DNA of 48,966 bases from Chromatiales bacterium (GCA_024762485.1 JANTHH010000001.1:1-48966); one strand, 5' to 3'; shown: positions 33,515 through 44,563, counted from the stretch's first letter. Made by a program: numbers and translations. The notes: generated by a model not told the origin, from the sequence alone.

Positions 33515-35938
33515 TCAATCCAGGTTGCGCAGTCGCAGCGCGTTGAAAACCACCACCAGGGAGCTGGCCGACATGCCGATGGCCGCCATCCAGGGCGCGA
33601 CCAGCCCGGCGGCCGCCAGCGGGATAGCTGAAATATTATACAACACCGCCCAGCCCAGGTTCTGCCGGATCACACTCAGGGTCCGGCGGGCGGCCCTGAC
33701 ACCGGCCACCAGGGTGACCAGTCGCTGTGACAGCATCACCATGTCTGCACTGGCATGAGCAAGCTGGGCACCACTGCCCATGGCCACCGAAACCTGGGCA
33801 CCCGCGAGCACTGGTGCGTCATTGACGCCATCACCGACCATCACCACCACCTCACCGGCGGCCTGCAGCTCGCGCACCCGCGCCAGCTTGTCATCGGGAC
33901 GCAGACCGGCCTGCCAGTCGGTGATCCCCAGCGCCTCGGCCACCCGTCGCACCGGCCCCTCGGCATCGCCACTGAGTATCTCCACGGCCAGCCCCAGATC
34001 CTGGAGCCCGGCCACGGTATCGGCGGCGTCGCTGCGCAACGTGTCCTCGAGTGTGAACAGGGCCAGCGGGCCGGACTCGCTGGCCAGCAGCACCTGGGTA
34101 TGCTCACCCTGCAAGGTCTCGTCCGCCTCGCCAGCGCACAACGCGAGGGCGAAATCTGCCCGGCCGATACGGTAACGCCTGCCGTCGACGCTGCCCTCCA
34201 CACCCAGCCCGGGGGTCGCTTCCACGCCGCTGACGGCCAGTTGATGGCGGCCGGCCGCCGCCAGCACCCTGGCCACGGGGTGCTCGGACTGGGCCTCCAG
34301 GGCCGCTGCAATATCCCGCGCCGATGCTTCGTCCACGTCACCAAGCAGGCGTACTCCGCTGAGGCTGAGCATGCCGCGGGTCAGCGTCCCGGTCTTGTCG
34401 AAGACCACCCGGCTTGCATGGGCAAGTGACTCCAGGGCATGACCGCGAGTGGTCAGCAGGCCGAGCCTGGTGAGCGCACCGGTGGCCGCGGTCACCGCCG
34501 TCGGTGTGGCCAGCGACAGGGCACAGGGGCAGGTCACCACCAGCACCGACAGGGTGATCATGAAGGCGCGATCCGGCTCATGCAGCCACCACCAGGTGGC
34601 CACTGCCGTCGCCAGCAGCAGCAGTCCGGCCACGAAGCCGCTCGCCACCCGGTCGGCAAGACGGGCGATACGTGGTTTCTCGGCCTGGGCGCGATCGAGC
34701 AGGCGGACGATACCGGACAGCAGGGTGTCTTCGCCGACCGTCTCCACCCGCATCTGCAGCGGGCTTTCCACGTTGACACTGCCGCCCACCAGGTGATCAC
34801 CCGGCTGACGCGGCCGGGGCACGCTCTCGCCGGTCAGCAGTGACTCGTCCACCGAGCTGACCCCCTCGGTCACCACACCGTCAGCGGGCACGGTCTCGCC
34901 GGGACGCACCAACACCTGATCACCCGGCACCAGATCGGCAACGGCGACAACCTGCTCCTCGCCATCACGCAGCACGGTGGCCGTGGCCGGCAACAGCTTC
35001 ACCAGCTCCTCTGCTGCCTGGCCGGCGCGGTGGCGCGCACCCATCTCCAGGAAGCGGCTGGCCAGCAGGAAGAAGGTGAACATGCAGACCGAGTCGAAAT
35101 AGACATCCTGCCCGCCGGTCAGGGTGGACCAGACACTGGCGGCAAAGGCACCACCGATGGCCAGCGAGACGGGCACATCCATCCCGACCCGGCCGTGGCG
35201 CAGGTCGCGCCAGGCGGAGCGGAAGAATGTCTGACCGGAATAGAACACCACCGGCAGGGTCAGCAGGAGACTGACCCAGCGCATGAACACCCGCAGCCCC
35301 TCGTCCATGCCGGAATAGTCCCCGGCATACAGCGCCACCGCGAGCATCATCACCTGCATGGCGCCGAGGCCGGCCACCGCCAGCCGGCGCAGGGCGACTG
35401 CACGCTCCTTCTTGAACACGGCCTCCTGGCGCCCGGGATCAAAGGGGTGGGCGACGTAACCGATATCGGCGATGGCCTTGAGGATGGCCGACAGCTTGAT
35501 GCGGCTGTTGTCCCACACCAGACGTGCACGGTGCGTGCTGTAGTTGACCTGGAACTCGAGTACGCCAGGCAGGCTGCGCACGTGGCGTTCATTGAGCCAG
35601 ACACAGGCCGCGCAGGTGATACCCTCCAGGATCAGCGAGGCGGACTTGCGCTCGCCGGCCTCATCGTGGACGAAGCCCTGCTGGAGTTCGGGCTTGTCAT
35701 AGAGATCGAGCCGGGCCAGCGCCTCGGGAATCAGTTCATCCGGGCGCGGCGCACTGGCGGTGCGATGCCGATAGAAATCCTCCAGCCCGCCGTTGACGAT
35801 CGCCTGGGCCACCGCCTGGCACCCGGGGCAGCACATCGCGCGCTGCTCGCCCATGACCTCCACCCGGTAGTCGGCACCCGGCGGTACAGGCAGACCACAG
35901 TGAAAGCAGGCCTCCTGAGGCTGGCCACCACCGCTCAC
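33515..35938 (-). CDS. ccoI: Copper-transporting P1B-ATPase CcoI (FixI)
   Basis: CcoI exports copper across the inner membrane for the CuB site of cbb3 oxidase. The 807 residues begin at GTG 35938, which overlaps the ccoH stop as GTGA. An N-terminal cysteine-rich segment (CFHCG and CCPGC) precedes a heavy-metal-associated domain (GITCAACVWL). Eight membrane helices carry the CPC metal site (TCPCALSLATP). The phosphorylation motif is DKTGTLT, with TGES in the actuator domain and GDGVNDAPVL near the C-terminus. The order ccoG-H-I-S is canonical. Confidence 0.96.
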   Translation of the reverse strand: MSGGGQPQEACFHCGLPVPPGADYRVEVMGEQRAMCCPGCQAVAQAIVNGGLEDFYRHRTASAPRPDELIPEALARLDLYDKPELQQGFVHDEAGERKSASLILEGITCAACVWLNERHVRSLPGVLEFQVNYSTHRARLVWDNSRIKLSAILKAIADIGYVAHPFDPGRQEAVFKKERAVALRRLAVAGLGAMQVMMLAVALYAGDYSGMDEGLRVFMRWVSLLLTLPVVFYSGQTFFRSAWRDLRHGRVGMDVPVSLAIGGAFAASVWSTLTGGQDVYFDSVCMFTFFLLASRFLEMGARHRAGQAAEELVKLLPATATVLRDGEEQVVAVADLVPGDQVLVRPGETVPADGVVTEGVSSVDESLLTGESVPRPRQPGDHLVGGSVNVESPLQMRVETVGEDTLLSGIVRLLDRAQAEKPRIARLADRVASGFVAGLLLLATAVATWWWLHEPDRAFMITLSVLVVTCPCALSLATPTAVTAATGALTRLGLLTTRGHALESLAHASRVVFDKTGTLTRGMLSLSGVRLLGDVDEASARDIAAALEAQSEHPVARVLAAAGRHQLAVSGVEATPGLGVEGSVDGRRYRIGRADFALALCAGEADETLQGEHTQVLLASESGPLALFTLEDTLRSDAADTVAGLQDLGLAVEILSGDAEGPVRRVAEALGITDWQAGLRPDDKLARVRELQAAGEVVVMVGDGVNDAPVLAGAQVSVAMGSGAQLAHASADMVMLSQRLVTLVAGVRAARRTLSVIRQNLGWAVLYNISAIPLAAAGLVAPWMAAIGMSASSLVVVFNALRLRNLD

Positions 35939-36743
35939 CCCGTTGCGGCCTTGTCCACGGTGGTGGTGGCGCGCACCTCGTGCAGATCCTCGCCCTTGCG
36001 GATCTGCAACACCAGGCGCCACAAGCCGGGCTGTGGCATCACGGTGACCACCTCGTAGCGCCCGGGGGCCGCCTGCTGCATGGTGAAGGCAAAATCGAAC
36101 TCGCTGTTGGAGGTGCGCAGGAAGCGTCCACTCACTTCGGCATCGGTCACCGGCTGGCCGGCGGCATCCCGCACCTCAACGATGAATCGCGCGGGCTTGC
36201 CGACAACCGGTCGATCCTGCCAGCCCTTCTGGACCTGCCAGCCGCGTGCCCGCTGTGCCTCGACCTGTTTCAGGTAGTCGTTGTACTGTGATTCCTTCTT
36301 CTGGTAGTCGTGGGAGACCGTACCCGGGAAGCGGGAGTCGGCCACCTCACCGGAGCGCGGTGCTGGCAGCAGTTCGGCGAAGATGCCGGTAATGCCCTGC
36401 TCGGAGACCACCAGGAAGACCACATCCACCGCTACCACGAAGGTAAAAAAGCCGATCAGCAGCGTTGGCCCCCAGTGCCAGCCGCCGCCTTTTCCCTGCT
36501 GGCCCTGGCTGCCGATGATACCGAGGATATAGGCCACGATCAGGTACAGAGCGAGGTGGATGGCGAAGATATCGGCGCCCGGCCAGGTGAGTATCCCCCA
36601 GGGCACATAGATCAGCAGTACCAGCATGGCAACGGCCGCCGCGGCGGTACGGGCATCGAGACGCAGCAGCCTGCGCAGCACCACGAACAGCACCGTCTCG
36701 GCAAGGAGGCCGAGGCCGATGGTGAGCAGGATCATGCCGGCAC

Positions 36744-36747
<4 letters not shown>
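35935..36747 (-). CDS. ccoH: FixH/CcoH-family protein with N-terminal membrane extension
   Basis: CcoH is an assembly factor of cbb3 oxidase. Residues about 90-270 form a normal FixH: a transmembrane helix (GPTLLIGFFTFVVAVDVVFL), the SHDYQKKESQYNDYL segment and a periplasmic beta domain (FIVEVRDAAGQPVTDAEVSG, PGRYEV, PGLWRLVLQI). Ahead of it are about 85 extra residues with three predicted helices (about 5-25, 36-55 and 60-79), so the protein has 270 residues where 150-180 is common. The start overlaps the ccoG stop (ATGA) and the stop overlaps ccoI (GTGA). The extension shows no sign of a separate gene; its role is unknown. Confidence 0.88.
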
Positions 36748-38171
<1,424 letters not shown>

Positions 38172-38200
38172 CGTTGCTGCTGATTCCTGTTGTCAGAAGA

Positions 38201-38228
38201 CAGAAAAGGCCGCAAGCGGCCTTTTCTG
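38201..38228 (-). terminator. Terminator hairpin after ccoP
   Basis: CAGAAAAGGCCG and CGGCCTTTTCTG make a perfect 12-bp palindrome with a 4-base loop, 43 bases past the ccoP stop. The 3' arm holds the TTTT. It separates ccoNOQP from ccoGHIS and may allow partial read-through. Confidence 0.85.
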
Positions 38229-38271
38229 TCAGTCGACGGTGACGCTCCGGCCGTGACCGGATGTCAGCCCG

Positions 38272-39192
38272 TCATTGACCGCCGCCGAGTCCGTGTACGT
38301 AAACCGTCAGCAGCTTGATCTCGGTATCGCTCAGGCGTCCGGACCAGCTGGGCATCTCGCGCTTGACGCCGTTGCGGATCACGCCCTTGACCGCCTCGAG
38401 TTTCGCATCCAGGCCATCGGCACCAGGCACGTCCGCCACGGTCCATACCGCATCGGTCAGATTGGCAGAGCCTTGCGAATAGAGGCCGGTCGCCCCCGTG
38501 GTGTGGCAGTAATAACAGCCGGCGGCCTCGCTCTTGAAGATCTTCTCGCCGGCAGCCGCCTTGTTGCTGTCGACGGTATCCTCAGAGAAGCTCAGGACGT
38601 AGTTCGCCAAGGCATCGATCTGCGCGTCATCGAGGACCGTGCCGAAAGCGGGCATGTAGCCGAGGCGGCCATGACGGATCGTCTGCTCGATGTTCTCGAC
38701 CTTGCCACCCCACAGCCAGGCATCATCACCGAGGTTGGGATACTGGCCGATCATCGCCGGGGTGCCGCCCACGCCATGACAGGCAGCGCAGTTGTCCCCG
38801 AACAGCCCCTTGGCCATGGAGTTGACGAAGGCGGTCATGTCCGGATCGTTGACGATCTCCTGGTAACTCGCCTGGGAAACCTTGTCCAGATAGGCCTTCT
38901 GCTTCAGTGATTCCTCGCCGGTCTGCATCTCCTTGATCAGGCGCGCGCGGGTGTTCCAGTTCGTGGTGACCTCCTTCCCGTTCTCTTCGAAGGTGATGGT
39001 CTTGATGCCCGTGGTATAGCCCTTGCCGAGCGGCCAGGTGGGATAAAGCACCCAGTAGACAATCGCGAACACACAGCTCGCATAGAACGTCCACAACCAC
39101 CAGGTCGGGAGCGGGTTGTTGTATTCCTGGAGGTCACCATCCCAGGCATGGCCCGTTGTCTGGACCGCCTTGCCATGCTGTTGTTCAGCCAT
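38272..39192 (-). CDS. ccoP: Cbb3 oxidase diheme cytochrome c subunit CcoP (subunit III)
   Basis: CcoP passes electrons to CcoO in the periplasm. The 306 residues start at ATG 39192, eight bases inside ccoQ. TM1 is near 31-52 (WWLWTFYASCVFAIVYWVLY), and two heme sites follow: CAACH (135-139) with Met180 in GYMPAF, and CYYCH (226-230) with Met280 in REMPSW. The conserved N-terminal TTGHAWDGDLQEYNNPLP is present. A longer frame upstream overlaps ccoQ and lacks support. Confidence 0.97.
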   Translation of the reverse strand: MAEQQHGKAVQTTGHAWDGDLQEYNNPLPTWWLWTFYASCVFAIVYWVLYPTWPLGKGYTTGIKTITFEENGKEVTTNWNTRARLIKEMQTGEESLKQKAYLDKVSQASYQEIVNDPDMTAFVNSMAKGLFGDNCAACHGVGGTPAMIGQYPNLGDDAWLWGGKVENIEQTIRHGRLGYMPAFGTVLDDAQIDALANYVLSFSEDTVDSNKAAAGEKIFKSEAAGCYYCHTTGATGLYSQGSANLTDAVWTVADVPGADGLDAKLEAVKGVIRNGVKREMPSWSGRLSDTEIKLLTVYVHGLGGGQ

Positions 39193-39388
39193 TGTGTTTG
39201 CCCTTTTCGCTTTCTTTTGATTCCCGCTCGTCGTCCTGGAATGGGATGTCCTTGTAGGATTCAAAACGCGCCTTGCGCTTTTTGCCGGTGAAGACATACA
39301 GGACGATGGCCACGAAGGTGACGAAGAAGATCACCAACGCCAGAGGCTTGGTGTTCTCCATCTTCGAAAACCATTCGATCAGGTCCAT
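39185..39388 (-). CDS. ccoQ: Cbb3 oxidase small subunit CcoQ
   Basis: CcoQ is a one-helix subunit that stabilises the cbb3 complex. From ATG 39388 it has 67 residues, with a membrane helix near 14-33 (LALVIFFVTFVAIVLYVF) and a basic then acidic tail (GKKRKARF, DDERESKESEKGKHNG). A GTG one codon earlier (39391) is nearer to AGAGG and may be the real start. The 3' end overlaps ccoP by 8 bases. Confidence 0.9.
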   Translation of the reverse strand: MDLIEWFSKMENTKPLALVIFFVTFVAIVLYVFTGKKRKARFESYKDIPFQDDERESKESEKGKHNG

Positions 39389-39433
39389 CACGTCGGAAAT
39401 CCTCTGTTCACTTGGAATTCAACCGTTATCCGA

Positions 39434-40174
39434 TCAACGGAATTCGGCGAAATAACCCTCGTCGTACTTGCTGAAATCGACCATCGTTCCGAGCACCTGG
39501 AGATAGGCAACGAGGGCGTCCATTTCGGTCAAGCGCGCGCGATCACCATCGAAGTCCTCCGATTGCGCCTGCGCCAGCAGGTTCTCCTCCGCCTCGAGGA
39601 TGTTCAACTGGTCTGCAGTTTCCTTGCCGAACTTCTCGACATTCGCCTGGTACTCGGCGGTGGTCAATGAGTAGGGCACCCCTGTGACCTTGAGGGCACG
39701 CATGCGGTCAGCGATATCCGAATAGTCCAGGTCATTCTCAAGCAACCAGGGGTAGTTCGGCATGATGGACTCGGGCACCACCGAACGGGGGGCCTTCAGG
39801 TGCTGGACGTGCCACTGGTTGGAATATTTCTCGCCGACACGGGCAAGGTCCGGGCCGGTCCGTTTCGATCCCCACTGGAAGGGATGGTCGTACTGCGACT
39901 CCGCCGCCAACGAATAATGGCCATAGCGCATGTCCTCGTCGCGGAACGGACGAATCATCTGCGAGTGGCACAGATAGCAGCCTTCGCGGGTGTAAATGTC
40001 GCGTCCCTTCTGCTCCAGCGGGGTGTACGGACGTACACCCTCCACCTTCTCGATGGTCTCGTCGATATAGAACAGCGGGACGATCTCCACCAGACCACCG
40101 ATGCTGATGGCAATCATGGTGAGCACGATCATCAGGCCCGCATTGATTTCGATACTTTCGTGACTGAATTTCAT
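39434..40174 (-). CDS. ccoO: Cbb3 oxidase monoheme cytochrome c subunit CcoO (subunit II)
   Basis: CcoO carries electrons from CcoP to CcoN. The 246 residues have an N-terminal membrane anchor (about 10-38, LMIVLTMIAISIGGLVEIVPLF), the heme c site CYLCH at 66-70 followed by SQMIRPF, and the PGPDL-like loop (SKRTGPDLARVGEKYSNQWH) with a conserved Met in SIMPNYPW as the likely axial ligand. The C-terminal EMDALVAYLQVLG closes the cytochrome fold. It lies 11 bases after ccoN. Confidence 0.97.
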   Translation of the reverse strand: MKFSHESIEINAGLMIVLTMIAISIGGLVEIVPLFYIDETIEKVEGVRPYTPLEQKGRDIYTREGCYLCHSQMIRPFRDEDMRYGHYSLAAESQYDHPFQWGSKRTGPDLARVGEKYSNQWHVQHLKAPRSVVPESIMPNYPWLLENDLDYSDIADRMRALKVTGVPYSLTTAEYQANVEKFGKETADQLNILEAEENLLAQAQSEDFDGDRARLTEMDALVAYLQVLGTMVDFSKYDEGYFAEFR

Positions 40175-40185
40175 CTGGGACCCCG

Positions 40186-41649
40186 TTAAACGCCGGCATT
40201 CGCCATCTTGGCGGCGATCTTGGCTTCCATCGCGGCCTGTTCAAGCTTGGCATTGCGGATGGTCATGAAGATATTGAAGCTCATCACCAGGATGCCGGAG
40301 ACGAAGAACATGCCGCCGACCATGCGTGCCGCCAGAGGCAGGTGCATGAAGGAGACGGTCTCGACGAAGGTGTAAGCCAGGTTGCCGTAGTCATCGAAGG
40401 CACGCAGCATCATGCCCTGACCGATGCCCGACACCCACATGGAGGTGATATAGAGCACGATGCCGATGGTGGCGAGCCAGAAGTGGGTGATCACCAGACG
40501 GTCGCTGTAGAGCTTGGTGTCATACAGGCGCGGGATCATGTGGTACAGGGAGCCGAAGGACACCAGCGCCACCCAGCCCAGCGCACCGGAGTGCACGTGG
40601 CCCACGGTCCAGTCGGTGTAGTGAGACAGTGCGTTTACGCTCTTGAGAGACATCATTGGTCCCTCGAAGGTCGACATGCCGTAGAACGCCAGCGAGGCGA
40701 TCAGGAAACGCATGATCGGGTCGGTGCGAAGCTTATCCCAGGCACCCGACAGGGTCATGATGCCGTTGATCATGCCGCCCCAGGAGGGCAGCAAGAGGAG
40801 GATGGAGAAAGTCGCCGCCAGTGACGAGGTCCAATCCGGCAACGCGGTCCAGTGCAGGTGATGTGCGCCGACCCACATGTAGAGGAACGACAGTGCCCAG
40901 AAGTGAACAATGGACAGGCGGTAGGAATAGATTGGGCGACCTGCCTGCTTCGGGACGAAGTAGTACATCATGCCGAGGAAGGCAGCGGTGAGGAAGAAGC
41001 CCACGGCGTTGTGGCCATACCACCACTGGGTCATAGCGTCCTGCACACCCGAGAACAGGCTGTATGAGTGCATGCTCAGCAGGTTCACCGGCACCGCAAG
41101 GTTGTTGAAGATGTGCAGGATCGCGGTGGCCAGGATAAAGGCCATGTAGAACCAGTTCGCCACGTAGATATGTGGCTGCGAACGGCGACGCAGGGTCTGA
41201 ACGAAGACCGTGGCATAGGCCACCCAGGTCACCGTGATCAGCAGATCCACCGGCCACGGAAACTCCGCGTATTCACGTGCCTGAGTGATGCCGTTCATGT
41301 AACCGATGGCGCCGATCAGGACGGACAGCTGCCAGCCCCAGAAGGTAAATTTCGGCAACAGATCGCCGTAGAGTCGGGTCTGACAGGTCCGCTGGACGAT
41401 GTAGTAGGAGGTGGCAAACAGCGCACTGCCCCCGAAACCGAAGATGACCAGCGTGGTGTGCACCGGACGCAGGCGACCAAAGGTGATCTCTGCGGTATCG
41501 AAATTCAGAAACGGAAACGCCAGTTCAGCTGCGATGTAGGTACCGGCTGTCATGCCGAGGACACCCCACACCAGCGCCATAATGGCAAATCTTTTTACTA
41601 TGTCGTAGTTGTACTGCGTATCCACAGCCACTGCACCCGAAGCCATCAT
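40186..41649 (-). CDS. ccoN: Cbb3 oxidase catalytic subunit CcoN (subunit I)
   Basis: CcoN reduces O2 to water with high affinity at a heme b3-CuB centre. The 487 residues start at one of two adjacent ATGs (41649 or 41646); AGGGG lies upstream. Twelve or so helices are evident, with CuB and heme ligands in WWYGHNAVGFF, VGAHHLHWT and TVGHVHSGALGW. The N-terminal YNYDIVKRF is the family start. It leads ccoNOQP. A sigma70-like promoter is proposed about 215 bases upstream; no FNR box was seen. Confidence 0.97.
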   Translation of the reverse strand: MMASGAVAVDTQYNYDIVKRFAIMALVWGVLGMTAGTYIAAELAFPFLNFDTAEITFGRLRPVHTTLVIFGFGGSALFATSYYIVQRTCQTRLYGDLLPKFTFWGWQLSVLIGAIGYMNGITQAREYAEFPWPVDLLITVTWVAYATVFVQTLRRRSQPHIYVANWFYMAFILATAILHIFNNLAVPVNLLSMHSYSLFSGVQDAMTQWWYGHNAVGFFLTAAFLGMMYYFVPKQAGRPIYSYRLSIVHFWALSFLYMWVGAHHLHWTALPDWTSSLAATFSILLLLPSWGGMINGIMTLSGAWDKLRTDPIMRFLIASLAFYGMSTFEGPMMSLKSVNALSHYTDWTVGHVHSGALGWVALVSFGSLYHMIPRLYDTKLYSDRLVITHFWLATIGIVLYITSMWVSGIGQGMMLRAFDDYGNLAYTFVETVSFMHLPLAARMVGGMFFVSGILVMSFNIFMTIRNAKLEQAAMEAKIAAKMANAGV

Positions 41650-42034
41650 CAAACCCCTGTCTCTGTATCGGACATGCAAAAGGGGTCGCGCCGGACCCTG
41701 CACGTGCCGAGGAATGGGAACACACGTTACCGCCCTATTACAGGACCCTGCGAGCTGCACAGGGCCGCAACGCCGTCATGCGCCGAAAATTCAAATCTGG
41801 ACCCATAAAGGGTAGTCGAAACTCTCGATCGCAGGCCGTCTGTAACGGCTGGTAAGCAGCGGAAGTTTAGCCGGGGAGGGGAGTATTAGTCAATTATGAA
41901 ATGGTTATCCGGAAACCCGATGACCATGCCCGGCGTGGCCTGGGGAAACGGATTCCTGGCGGGCCGGCGCAAGGCAAAACCAGCCATAGACAGCCTTGTG
42001 AAGGGGCGCCAGGTCCGCCCGATCCAGGTTCCAG
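41650..42034. other. Intergenic region between ctaB and ccoN
   Basis: These 385 bases separate the aa3 locus from the cbb3 locus, both on the minus strand. I found no gene, no clear terminator after ctaB and no TTGAT-N4-ATCAA FNR site. One sigma70-like promoter facing ccoN is listed separately. The remainder, including the C-rich stretch near 41920-42030, shows nothing I can name. Confidence 0.5.
41864..41893 (-). promoter_or_regulatory. Possible sigma70 promoter for ccoNOQP
   Basis: On the minus strand TTGACT (41893-41888) and TAAACT (41869-41864) are 18 bases apart, matching five and four of six consensus positions. It would give a leader of about 210 bases. Support is from sequence only. 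Confidence 0.35.
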
Positions 42035-42946
42035 TCAGCTCATCATTCCCTGCAGTAGCGGGACGTAATGATCAATCAGCAGCAGTGCGAACAAGGCCAT
42101 CAGATAGACAATGGAATAGCCAAAGGTGCGCATCGGCGCGCCGGCATCCTCGTTGCGGAACAGCACAATCGCGTGATAGAGGAACCCAAGTCCCAGGGGG
42201 ATGGCCCCCAGCAGGTAAAACCAGCCACTCATCCCGTAGCCATAGGGCATAAGCGAGACCAGGAACAGGAGAATGGTATAGAAGACGATTTGCAGGCGGG
42301 TGAAATCGTGCCCATGGGTGACCGGCAGCATGGGCATGCCGACCTTGGCATATTCGTCTGAACGGTGGATGGCCAGTGCCCAGAAGTGCGGTGGCGTCCA
42401 GGTAAAGACGATCAGGAACAGGATCATCGCCTGGGGATCGCAACTGCCGGTGACCGCGCACCAGCCCAGAAGTGGCGGTGCCGCACCGGCAGCACCCCCG
42501 ATAACGATGTTCTGTGGTGTCGCCCGCTTCAGGTACATGGTGTAGATCACTGCGTAGCCGATCAGCGAGATGAAGGTCAGCAACGCCGTCAGGACATTCA
42601 CCCGGGTCACAAGGATGACCATGGACACGGCACCGATGGCCAGGGCAAACAGCAGTGCATCACGGCGTGAAAGCTGCCCTTTTGGAAGAGGACGGTTATG
42701 AGTCCGCCCCATCACCGCATCGATCTTCCGGTCCACCACGTGATTGATGGCCGCCGCCGAGGCGGATGCGAGGCCGATTCCCAAGGTGCCGAAGAACAAT
42801 ACATCCAGCGGCACCAGCCCCGGGCTGGCGAGAAACATGCCGACCATTGCGGTAAAAACGATCAGTGCGACCACCTTGGGCTTGCACAGCTCCAGGTAAT
42901 CACGCCAGTGGCCGATGACGGGTACGTTTACGAGGGTCGTTGCCAT
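42035..42946 (-). CDS. ctaB: Protoheme IX farnesyltransferase (heme O synthase)
   Basis: This UbiA-family membrane enzyme adds farnesyl to heme B to make heme O for the aa3 oxidase. The 303 residues show LCKPKVVALIVFTAMVGMFL, the first Asp-rich motif NHVVDRKIDAVMGRTHNRPLP, and the YTMYLKRATPQNIVIGGAAGA loop with a second motif. Nine helices are likely. Its start overlaps the 3' end of ctaA by 19 bases, so both are in one transcript. It ends the aa3 cluster. Confidence 0.96.
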   Translation of the reverse strand: MATTLVNVPVIGHWRDYLELCKPKVVALIVFTAMVGMFLASPGLVPLDVLFFGTLGIGLASASAAAINHVVDRKIDAVMGRTHNRPLPKGQLSRRDALLFALAIGAVSMVILVTRVNVLTALLTFISLIGYAVIYTMYLKRATPQNIVIGGAAGAAPPLLGWCAVTGSCDPQAMILFLIVFTWTPPHFWALAIHRSDEYAKVGMPMLPVTHGHDFTRLQIVFYTILLFLVSLMPYGYGMSGWFYLLGAIPLGLGFLYHAIVLFRNEDAGAPMRTFGYSIVYLMALFALLLIDHYVPLLQGMMS

Positions 42947-43929
42947 AACTGGTAGCTCAGCAGAATGAGTGAGAGGAGAAGCAGGGCGGCGACGGCGTTA
43001 TGCGCGACGGCTACCGGTAACGGCAGATGCAGCAGGACATTGCCAATGCCGAGCGAGACCTGCGTCAGCAGCAGGCCGAGTATCAGCCAGCCCGTCCGCG
43101 CAAGGATCTCGCCACCCCGATTGATCAATCGCAACGCCAGCCACCCCAGGTAGAGAAAGACCAGCAGTGCTCCGACGCGGTGGACGAAGTGGATCGCCGT
43201 CCTCGCCGGGTGTTCGAGCACACCGAATTCATAATTGATCCCAATGCCACGCCACAGGACGAAGGCTTCACGGAAGTCCATCTCCGGCAGCCAGCGCCCC
43301 TGGCAGGTCGGAAAGTCGGGACAGGCCAGGGCCGCGTAGTTGGAACTGGTCCAGCCCCCCAAGGCGATCTGCAGGACCAGGAGTAGCAGACCCAGCACGG
43401 CATACGGTCGCCAGACGCCGGGGTTGACCGAGCCGGGCACTGGCGTCTGCCGTGTCCGCAGTGCCAGAACGAACAGGAGCGCCAGGGTCGTAAAGCCACC
43501 GAGTAGATGTCCCATCACCACCACCGGCTTCAACTGCAGGGTAACCGTCCACATCCCCAGCATCGCCTGAAACACGACGATCACCAGCAGCACCAGCGGC
43601 AGCAGGGTCGGCTGGCCAGGGACATCCCTGCGCAGCCAGCCCCATATCGCCAGCATCAGGATCACCAGACCGAGCGTGCCGGCAAAGTAACGATGGACCA
43701 TCTCTTTCCAGCCCTTGTGCGGCTCCAGTGGTCGTTGGGCAAGATAATCCTTGTGCTGCACTGCCTCCTCGCTCGCCGGCACCACCAGTTCGCCATAGCA
43801 GCCTGGCCAGTCCGGACATCCCAGCCCGGCATGGGACAAGCGGGTGTAGGCGCCGAGGACAACGACGATCAGCGCAAGAAAACAGGCGGCAACCGCCAGA
43901 CGATGGTAATTCACAAACGTCCCCTGCAT
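42928..43929 (-). CDS. ctaA: Heme A synthase (CtaA/Cox15)
   Basis: CtaA oxidises the C8 methyl of heme O to formyl, giving heme A. The 333 residues have eight helices in two four-helix halves, with histidines in AGLGCPDW, VHRYFAGTLG, GHLLGGFTT and FVHRVGALL placed as heme ligands. Two cysteine pairs lie in loops (CPDWPGC and CPDFPTC), as in cysteine-bearing proteobacterial forms. ATG 43929 is 7 bases past the SCO-like gene stop. Confidence 0.95.
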   Translation of the reverse strand: MQGTFVNYHRLAVAACFLALIVVVLGAYTRLSHAGLGCPDWPGCYGELVVPASEEAVQHKDYLAQRPLEPHKGWKEMVHRYFAGTLGLVILMLAIWGWLRRDVPGQPTLLPLVLLVIVVFQAMLGMWTVTLQLKPVVVMGHLLGGFTTLALLFVLALRTRQTPVPGSVNPGVWRPYAVLGLLLLVLQIALGGWTSSNYAALACPDFPTCQGRWLPEMDFREAFVLWRGIGINYEFGVLEHPARTAIHFVHRVGALLVFLYLGWLALRLINRGGEILARTGWLILGLLLTQVSLGIGNVLLHLPLPVAVAHNAVAALLLLSLILLSYQLWQRPS

Positions 43930-43936
43930 CCCGCCA

Positions 43937-44551
43937 TCATCCGACCTGCGAGACCTTGAGCAGTTTACGCAGATCCTTTGCGATGCCCTTCGCAGAGACC
44001 GCAGGGCTGTAGCGCATCATCAGGTTGCCCAGCGGATCCACCATGAAGAAATGAGCACCGTCCACCGCCTCCTCCCGGGTGCGAAACTGTTCGGTAAAAT
44101 GGGACCATGCATCACCCGTCGCCGTAACGACCACAAGGTCGGGATGATCCCGCTGCAGCTGTTGCAGCCATTCATCCTTTGGCGGGTGTCCGAGGACAAG
44201 TATGCGTCGAACCCTGGCCATGTCCTTGCTGACACCGGTGCGTATCTGCCGTGTGTAGTAGAGCTGGCGTTCACATTCCTCATCACAGTCTTGTCTGGCA
44301 AACATCACGTAGGCCCAGCGGCCACGGACCTGCGCCATCGACCACGGCTTGCCCGCGGCATCGTCCAGCACCACCGGCTGCAATGGCCGGGCCGGCTGCA
44401 CCAGTTCCCCGGCATTCGTCGACGACGTGCTGCCACCATTGTTCAGGTAGAGCCAGGCACCCCAGGATGTCAGCACCGGCGCCAGAAACAAGGCGGCCAA
44501 CATGACCAACTGTTTGCGTCCACGGTTCGATTTCGCCAATGGCTCACTCAC
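43937..44551 (-). CDS. SCO-like thioredoxin-fold protein of the aa3 oxidase cluster
   Basis: The 204-residue protein has one N-terminal helix (about 15-36, LVMLAALFLAPVLTSWGAWL) and a periplasmic thioredoxin-like domain. C89 and C93 (CDEEC) form a CxxxC pair, and H167 in GAHFFMVDP sits where SCO proteins have their third copper ligand, so copper delivery or thiol reduction for the CuA site is plausible. The family is usually annotated as hypothetical. It lies between surf1 and ctaA, spaced 12 and 7 bases, in an order like that of Pseudomonas aa3 clusters. No classical senC is present in the window. Confidence 0.8.
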   Translation of the reverse strand: MSEPLAKSNRGRKQLVMLAALFLAPVLTSWGAWLYLNNGGSTSSTNAGELVQPARPLQPVVLDDAAGKPWSMAQVRGRWAYVMFARQDCDEECERQLYYTRQIRTGVSKDMARVRRILVLGHPPKDEWLQQLQRDHPDLVVVTATGDAWSHFTEQFRTREEAVDGAHFFMVDPLGNLMMRYSPAVSAKGIAKDLRKLLKVSQVG

Positions 44552-44563
44552 GTTCTCACCTTC

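Noticed and set aside
41650..42034. FNR box for ccoN
   Set aside because: No TTGAT-N4-ATCAA-like sequence was seen, so anaerobic control is not claimed from sequence.
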